NCBI RefSeq assembly: GCF_039941015.1
Contig: NZ_JBDVFI010000051.1
Length of the DNA: 64,000 nucleotides
Reading direction: 5' to 3' (one strand)
DNA from: Sedimentitalea sp039941015
GTDB taxonomy: Bacteria; Pseudomonadota; Alphaproteobacteria; Rhodobacterales; Rhodobacteraceae
Positions 59,842-64,000 of the stretch are shown one piece after another. A program made the translations under genes and the position numbers. The notes under the pieces were generated by a model, which worked only from the letters and a program-made list of their open reading frames with translations, did no database searches and was not told where the DNA came from. The stretch's first letter is position 1, and the number at the start of each line of letters is the position of its first letter.

Positions 59842-60645
59842 ATGAGTGAACCAAATCCTGTAACCAACCCTGCCGCACCCGTGATCGCGGCTAAGGGGCT
59901 GGACCTGACTTTTCAGACTGCGGACGGACCTGTTCACGCGCTTAAGGACGTGAGCCTTGATATTCCCAACGGATCGTTCGTCAGCTTTATCGGCCCCTCG
60001 GGTTGTGGCAAGACCACCCTGTTGCGCTGTATCGCCGGGCTGGAAACGCCAACGGGCGGCAGTCTGACGGTCAACGGCATGACTGCAGACGAAGCGCGGC
60101 GGGCGCGGGCCTATGGGTATGTGTTTCAGGCGGCGGGCCTGTATCCGTGGCGCAGCATCGGCGGCAACATCCGTTTGCCGCTTGAAATCATGGGCTTTTG
60201 CAAGGCCGAACAGCAGGAACGCATCACGCGTGTGCTTGAACTTGTTGAACTGACCGGGTTTGAAAAGAAGTTTCCTTGGCAATTGTCCGGCGGCATGCAG
60301 CAACGCGCCTCTATCGCGCGGGCACTGGCGTTTGATGCCGAGATCCTGCTGATGGACGAACCCTTTGGCGCGCTGGATGAAATCGTGCGTGACCGTCTGA
60401 ACGAAGAGGTCCTGCGGCTCTGGGACCGCACGCAGAAAACCATCTGTTTCGTAACACATTCGATCCCCGAGGCGGTTTATCTTTCGACCCATATCGTGGT
60501 GATGTCGCCCCGTCCGGGTCGGATCACTGATGTGATCGAAAGCCCGCTGCCCCGCGAACGGCCATTGGATATCCGCGATACGCCCGAGTTCATCGAGATT
60601 GCCCACAGGGTGCGCGAAGGTCTGCGTGCGGGGTACGAAGAGTGA
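59842..60645 (+). CDS. ABC transporter ATPase, NitT/TauT (SsuB-like) type
   Basis: Cytoplasmic ATPase of 267 residues for the importer encoded downstream. Walker A is GPSGCGKTT (51-59), signature LSGGMQQR and Walker B LLMDEPFGALDE. The sequence VFQAAGLYPWRSIGGNIRLPLEIMG and SPRPGRITDV are typical of the nitrate, sulphonate, taurine and pyrimidine-precursor subfamily. It overlaps the first permease gene by four bases and lies 31 bases after hydA. Confidence 0.9.
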   Translation: MSEPNPVTNPAAPVIAAKGLDLTFQTADGPVHALKDVSLDIPNGSFVSFIGPSGCGKTTLLRCIAGLETPTGGSLTVNGMTADEARRARAYGYVFQAAGLYPWRSIGGNIRLPLEIMGFCKAEQQERITRVLELVELTGFEKKFPWQLSGGMQQRASIARALAFDAEILLMDEPFGALDEIVRDRLNEEVLRLWDRTQKTICFVTHSIPEAVYLSTHIVVMSPRPGRITDVIESPLPRERPLDIRDTPEFIEIAHRVREGLRAGYEE

Positions 60646-61631
60646 GCGCCAGCGCCGATCCTGTCGCGCCGACCGCTGCCCGGCGCTGGCGTCTGCCGCC
60701 GGTTCTGGCGATGGTTCTTGTTGTGCTGGGCATCTGGTACCTGGCCGTTATTCCGATGAACGTGCAGGATGTGCTGACCCGTGCGGAGCGTGCCGGTGCA
60801 ACCGTGTCACCCGAAACTGCGGTAGAGCGGCGTGACATGGGGTCTTGGGCATTGGTGGCGCAAAATACGGGGCTGTTAGGCGAAAGCTGGAGCCTTGATC
60901 GTCCCCGCCTTCCGGCCCCGCATCAAGTGGCGGCAGAGCTGTATCGTTCGACATTCGACGAAGAAATCAACGGCCGGCGCGGTATCGTCAAATCTGGCAG
61001 CCTGTCCAACCGGTCGCTGATCTATCACGGCGGCATCACGCTGAGTGCGACGTTTCTTGGCTTTGTTATCGGCACCGCGCTGGGCATCGCACTGGCGGTT
61101 GGCATCGTGCATTCGCGGGTGATGGACATGTCGATCATGCCCTGGGCGATTGTCAGCCAGACCATCCCGATTGTGGCGTTGGCTCCGATGATCATCGTGG
61201 TGCTCTATTCCATCGGAATACAGGGTTTGATTCCCAAGGCGGTGATCTCGGCCTATCTGTCGTTCTTTCCGGTGGTTGTCGGCATGGTCAAAGGTCTGCG
61301 CTCGCCGGATGCGATGCAGCTCGACCTGATGCGCACTTACAATGCGGGGGCGTTCACGGTGTTGACCAAATTGCGTTTGCCGGCCTCGGTCCCCTATCTC
61401 TTTACCTCGCTCAAGATCGCCATCGCCGCCAGCCTTGTCGGTGCGATCGTGGGTGAATTGCCGGTGCAAAAGGGCGGGCTGGGTGCGCGGATGCTGGCGG
61501 GCAGCTACTATGGCCAAACCTCACAGGTTTGGGCGGCGCTGTTGATGGCGGCAGGACTTGCGGCCATTCTGGTCTGGTTGACCGGCTGGCTTGAGCGACG
61601 CACGCTCAGGGCAATGGGTGGCCAGCCATGA
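60642..61631 (+). CDS. ABC transporter permease (NitT/TauT type), extended N-terminal loop
   Basis: Inner-membrane permease of 329 residues with a first membrane segment (about 20-42). A hydrophilic stretch of about 85 residues follows, and then the usual five-segment MetI-type core starting at LIYHGGITLSATFLGFVIG. The coupling loop is DLMRTYNAGAFTVLTKLRLPASVPYLFTS. The long loop after the first segment is larger than in the paired permease and may be periplasmic. It overlaps the ATPase gene and the second permease gene by four bases each. Confidence 0.88.
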   Translation: MSASADPVAPTAARRWRLPPVLAMVLVVLGIWYLAVIPMNVQDVLTRAERAGATVSPETAVERRDMGSWALVAQNTGLLGESWSLDRPRLPAPHQVAAELYRSTFDEEINGRRGIVKSGSLSNRSLIYHGGITLSATFLGFVIGTALGIALAVGIVHSRVMDMSIMPWAIVSQTIPIVALAPMIIVVLYSIGIQGLIPKAVISAYLSFFPVVVGMVKGLRSPDAMQLDLMRTYNAGAFTVLTKLRLPASVPYLFTSLKIAIAASLVGAIVGELPVQKGGLGARMLAGSYYGQTSQVWAALLMAAGLAAILVWLTGWLERRTLRAMGGQP

Positions 61632-62473
61632 GTCTGGTCATTTTGGCATTGCTGATCTGGGCAGCCGGTTTCGCAGTCAACCTCTGGCTCGCCCGCCCCG
61701 CGCGGTCGCAGAGCCGTGCGGCACGGCTGGCTGTGCCATTGATCTTTGGTGCAACGGTGTTGGTCATGTGGGAGCTGATCGTGCGCGGGCTCGAAGTTCC
61801 GCAAGTGATCCTGCCACCGCCCAGCGTGATTGCCAGCACCTTCGCCAACAACATTGCGATGCTTTGGGGTGACTTTACCCAGACCATCCTCAAAGGCGCG
61901 CTTGGTGGTTACGTGATTGGTTGCAGCGCCGCGTTCCTGACCGCGCTTCTGGTCGACCGGTACACGTATTTGCGTCAGGGTTTGCTCCCATTGGGCAATT
62001 TCATGGCCGCCTTGCCCATCGTTGGGACCGCGCCAATCCTTGTCATGTGGTTCGGCTTTGGCTGGCAATCCAAGGCGGCGGTCGTCGTGCTGATGGTGTA
62101 TTTTCCGATGCTGGTGAACACGGTTGCCGGTCTTTCCGAAACATCTGCGATGCAGCGCGACCTGATGCGTACCTATGCGGCGAGTTGGGGTGAAACGTTG
62201 CTGAAACTGCGCCTGCCCGCAGCCATGCCGTTTATCTTCAACGGTCTGAAAGTCAGTACAACGCTGGCGCTGATCGGGGCCATTGTCGCGGAATTTTTCG
62301 GCTCGCCAACGCAGGGTCTGGGCTTTCGCATTTCAACCTCTATCGGTCAGCTTGACCTCGGCCTCGTCTGGTCGGCTATCCTTGTCGCGGCGATCACCGG
62401 AACGCTGGCCTATGGGTTGGCGGCGCTGATCGAAAAGTGGCTCACCTTCTGGCACCCTTCGCAACGCGGTTAG
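61628..62473 (+). CDS. ABC transporter permease (NitT/TauT type)
   Basis: Second inner-membrane permease, 281 residues, completing a heterodimeric channel with the preceding gene product. It has six or seven hydrophobic segments and the motif DLMRTYAASWGETLLKLRLP, nearly identical to the loop in its partner, which suggests the two arose by duplication. The start overlaps the partner stop by four bases (ATGA). The binding-protein gene starts 50 bases later. Confidence 0.88.
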   Translation: MSLVILALLIWAAGFAVNLWLARPARSQSRAARLAVPLIFGATVLVMWELIVRGLEVPQVILPPPSVIASTFANNIAMLWGDFTQTILKGALGGYVIGCSAAFLTALLVDRYTYLRQGLLPLGNFMAALPIVGTAPILVMWFGFGWQSKAAVVVLMVYFPMLVNTVAGLSETSAMQRDLMRTYAASWGETLLKLRLPAAMPFIFNGLKVSTTLALIGAIVAEFFGSPTQGLGFRISTSIGQLDLGLVWSAILVAAITGTLAYGLAALIEKWLTFWHPSQRG

Positions 62474-62523
62474 GGGCCACCCACCCACAAGAAACCAAAA
62501 CCAAAAACCAACAGGAGACTAAC

Positions 62524-63516
62524 ATGAAAAAATCTATGCTGATCGCGGCACTTGCATCGACTGCACTGACCGCTCCGGCCTTTGCCGAAGAGGTCACGCT
62601 GCAACTCAAATGGGTGACGCAGGCGCAATTTGCCGGGTATTATGTGGCGCTTGAAAACGGCTATTATGATGATGCCGGGCTCGAAGTTACCGTGCTGCCC
62701 GGTGGCCCGGATATCGCCCCCACTCAGGTGATCGCAGGCGGTGGCGCCGATGTCATCGTCGAGTGGATGCCCGCCGCATTGGCAGCCCGCGAAAACGGCT
62801 TGCCTCTGGTCAATATTGCGCAACCGTTCAAGTCATCAGGCATGATGCTGACTTGCTGGGCTGATGTTGGGATCGAGGGGCCGGAATCATTGGCCAACCG
62901 GACACTTGGCGTTTGGTTCTTTGGCAACGAATACCCATTCCTGAGCTGGATGTCGCATCTGGGGATGGGCACCGATGGCAAGGGTGAAAACAGCGTCGAG
63001 GTTCTGAAACAGGGCTTTAACGTCGACCCGCTCTTGCAGCGTCAGGCGGATTGCATCTCGACCATGACCTACAATGAGTATGGCCAGGTTCTCGACAGCG
63101 GCGTTGTTCCAGAAGAGCTGATCACCTTCAAATACGAGGATCAGGGCGTCGCCACGTTGGAAGACGGGCTTTACGTGATGGAAGAAAACCTCTCGGATCC
63201 CGCATTCGTGGAGCGGATGGAAAAATTCGTCGCGGCGTCGATGCAAGGCTGGAAATGGGCCGAGGAAAACCCCGAAGAGGCGGCGATGATCGTGCTCGAT
63301 TATGACGAGACCGGCGCGCAGACCGAGGCGCATCAGGTTCGCATGATGACCGAGGTTGCAAAGTTGACTGCCGGATCCAACGGCGCGCTGGATCCCGGAG
63401 ATTATGAGCGGACCGTGGCAACCTTGCTTGCCGGTGGTTCCGACCCGGTGATCACCAAACAACCCGAAGGTGCCTATACCACAGCCATCACCGACAATGC
63501 GCTGGCGGCTGAATAA
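62524..63516 (+). CDS. NMT1/THI5-like substrate-binding protein
   Basis: Periplasmic receptor of 330 residues with a clear Sec signal peptide (cleavage after AFA near residue 21). It then has VTLQLKWVTQAQFAGYYVAL and GYYDDAGLEVTVLPGGPD, the signature of the NMT1/THI5 family that binds pyrimidine-like ring compounds and related small molecules. AGGAG precedes the ATG at 62524. The genomic setting (pyrimidine degradation, RutR operator) suggests uracil, thymine, dihydropyrimidine or hydantoin as ligand. This is inference. Confidence 0.88.
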   Translation: MKKSMLIAALASTALTAPAFAEEVTLQLKWVTQAQFAGYYVALENGYYDDAGLEVTVLPGGPDIAPTQVIAGGGADVIVEWMPAALAARENGLPLVNIAQPFKSSGMMLTCWADVGIEGPESLANRTLGVWFFGNEYPFLSWMSHLGMGTDGKGENSVEVLKQGFNVDPLLQRQADCISTMTYNEYGQVLDSGVVPEELITFKYEDQGVATLEDGLYVMEENLSDPAFVERMEKFVAASMQGWKWAEENPEEAAMIVLDYDETGAQTEAHQVRMMTEVAKLTAGSNGALDPGDYERTVATLLAGGSDPVITKQPEGAYTTAITDNALAAE

Positions 63517-63528
63517 GCTCTGACAGAT

Positions 63529-63553
63529 CAGGCCCCGGTATAACCGGGGCCTG
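63529..63553. terminator. Strong inverted repeat between convergent genes
   Basis: CAGGCCCCGGT and ACCGGGGCCTG form a perfect 11-base-pair stem around a three-base loop, between the binding-protein gene and the convergent FtsX-type gene. There is no T-run on the plus side, so termination efficiency is uncertain, but the stem probably ends both transcripts. Confidence 0.6.
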
Positions 63554-63563
63554 AACGCGGGGA

Positions 63564-64000
63564 TCAGCCCTGCGCCCTCAATGCGGCAGTAATCGGAAGC
63601 TGGGCGGCGGCAAGAGCGGGCAAAAGCCCACCAATGGCCCCGATGGCGAGACCGACAGAGCCAGCCATCAACATCACATCAGCGTCGACGACCAACCGAA
63701 ATGCCATCCGCGCATCGTTCGCGCCAAGTGTGCTCGCCTGCCAACCATTCATGGCAACCCACGAAATCGCGAGGCCGAGACAAACACCCAGTGTCGCGAG
63801 CAACATCGCCTCTACCCAAGTGGCGAGCAGGGCCGACAGACGGCTGAAACCAAGCGCGCGGACTGTGGCGATTTCCACGGTGCGGTCTGACAGAGAACTC
63901 ATCATCGTGTTGAGGGCACCGGCCACCGCGCCCGCCGCCATCAAGAGCGCAATTGGCCAGCCAAACAACCGAATCAGACGCGCGGTGCCTTCGGACTGGC
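63564..64000 (-). CDS. FtsX/MacB-like ABC transporter permease, truncated by window edge
   Basis: The C-terminal 145 or so residues of a membrane protein whose frame stays open to the right edge. Hydrophobic segments, SSLSDRTVEIATVRALGFSR (the cytoplasmic loop typical of FtsX-like permeases) and IGAIGGLLPALAAAQLPITAALRAQG at the end place it in the FtsX/MacB C-terminal domain family. Substrate (lipoprotein, peptide or other) cannot be judged without the rest. The binding-protein gene of the pyrimidine locus converges on it. Confidence 0.8.
   Translation of the reverse strand, partial: QSEGTARLIRLFGWPIALLMAAGAVAGALNTMMSSLSDRTVEIATVRALGFSRLSALLATWVEAMLLATLGVCLGLAISWVAMNGWQASTLGANDARMAFRLVVDADVMLMAGSVGLAIGAIGGLLPALAAAQLPITAALRAQG

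Noticed and set aside
1..64000. Search for tRNA, rRNA, CRISPR arrays, riboswitches and prophage genes
   Set aside because: No cloverleaf-like, repeat-spacer or structured leader pattern was found by eye; a covariance-model scan would be needed to exclude small RNAs.

Overview
The window looks like a chromosomal segment of an alphaproteobacterium of the Rhodobacteraceae (Roseobacter group). The evidence is the gene content and order: secB, dnaQ, coaE, aroE and maf facing hemJ, rho, mnmE, mnmG, rsmG, parA and parB, then hrcA-grpE, an alphaproteobacterial addB-addA pair, and a PAS-only DivL-like gene next to tsaE. Most of the DNA is GC-rich. Genes are tightly packed with many ATGA-type overlaps. 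I saw no rRNA gene, tRNA gene or CRISPR array. Layout: 1-4.1 kb is a vitamin B12/cobinamide salvage operon (BtuF-, BtuC- and BtuD-like ABC transporter, CbiZ amidohydrolase and an unrecognised protein). 4.1-5.6 kb is a scar containing a decayed IS3-family orfA, a truncated SnoaL-like tail and an intact NmrA-type reductase. 5.7-14.0 kb, on the minus strand, is a phosphate-starvation block (pstS-pstC-pstA-pstB-phoU-phoB, then the Tat-exported phosphatase phoX), with Pho-box-like repeats before pstS and phoX. 14.3-15.4 kb is a lone tyrosine recombinase. 15.4-25.9 kb reads divL-like, tsaE, amgK, murU, addB, addA, trxA, and a consensus CtrA site lies just before the divL-like gene. 26-33 kb carries housekeeping genes: a DUF1127 gene, hslV-hslU, a lipoprotein hydrolase, an MFS transporter, smr, a Tim44-domain gene, fxsA and secB. 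33.3-43.8 kb is the probable replication origin neighbourhood. The leftward dnaQ-coaE-aroE-maf operon diverges from the rightward hemJ-rho-mnmE-mnmG-rsmG-parA-parB set. Between them are about 400 bases with five near-consensus DnaA boxes and AT-rich tracts (candidate oriC). Two perfect 16-base parS palindromes lie 3 to 5 kb away, inside mnmG and rsmG. 43.8-53 kb holds hemW-rdgB-rph, hrcA-grpE, mutS and a malic enzyme-phosphotransacetylase fusion. 53.5-63.5 kb is a reductive pyrimidine degradation locus: preT, preA, rutR, an N-carbamoyl-beta-alanine amidohydrolase, hydA and a four-gene NMT1/TauT-type ABC importer. A near-perfect RutR operator lies in the divergent promoter. An FtsX-type permease runs off the right edge. 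The most interesting signals are the candidate oriC/parS architecture, the CtrA site ahead of a kinase-less DivL-like protein, the RutR-controlled pyrimidine operon with its own importer, and the unrecognised gene fused by overlap to cbiZ.
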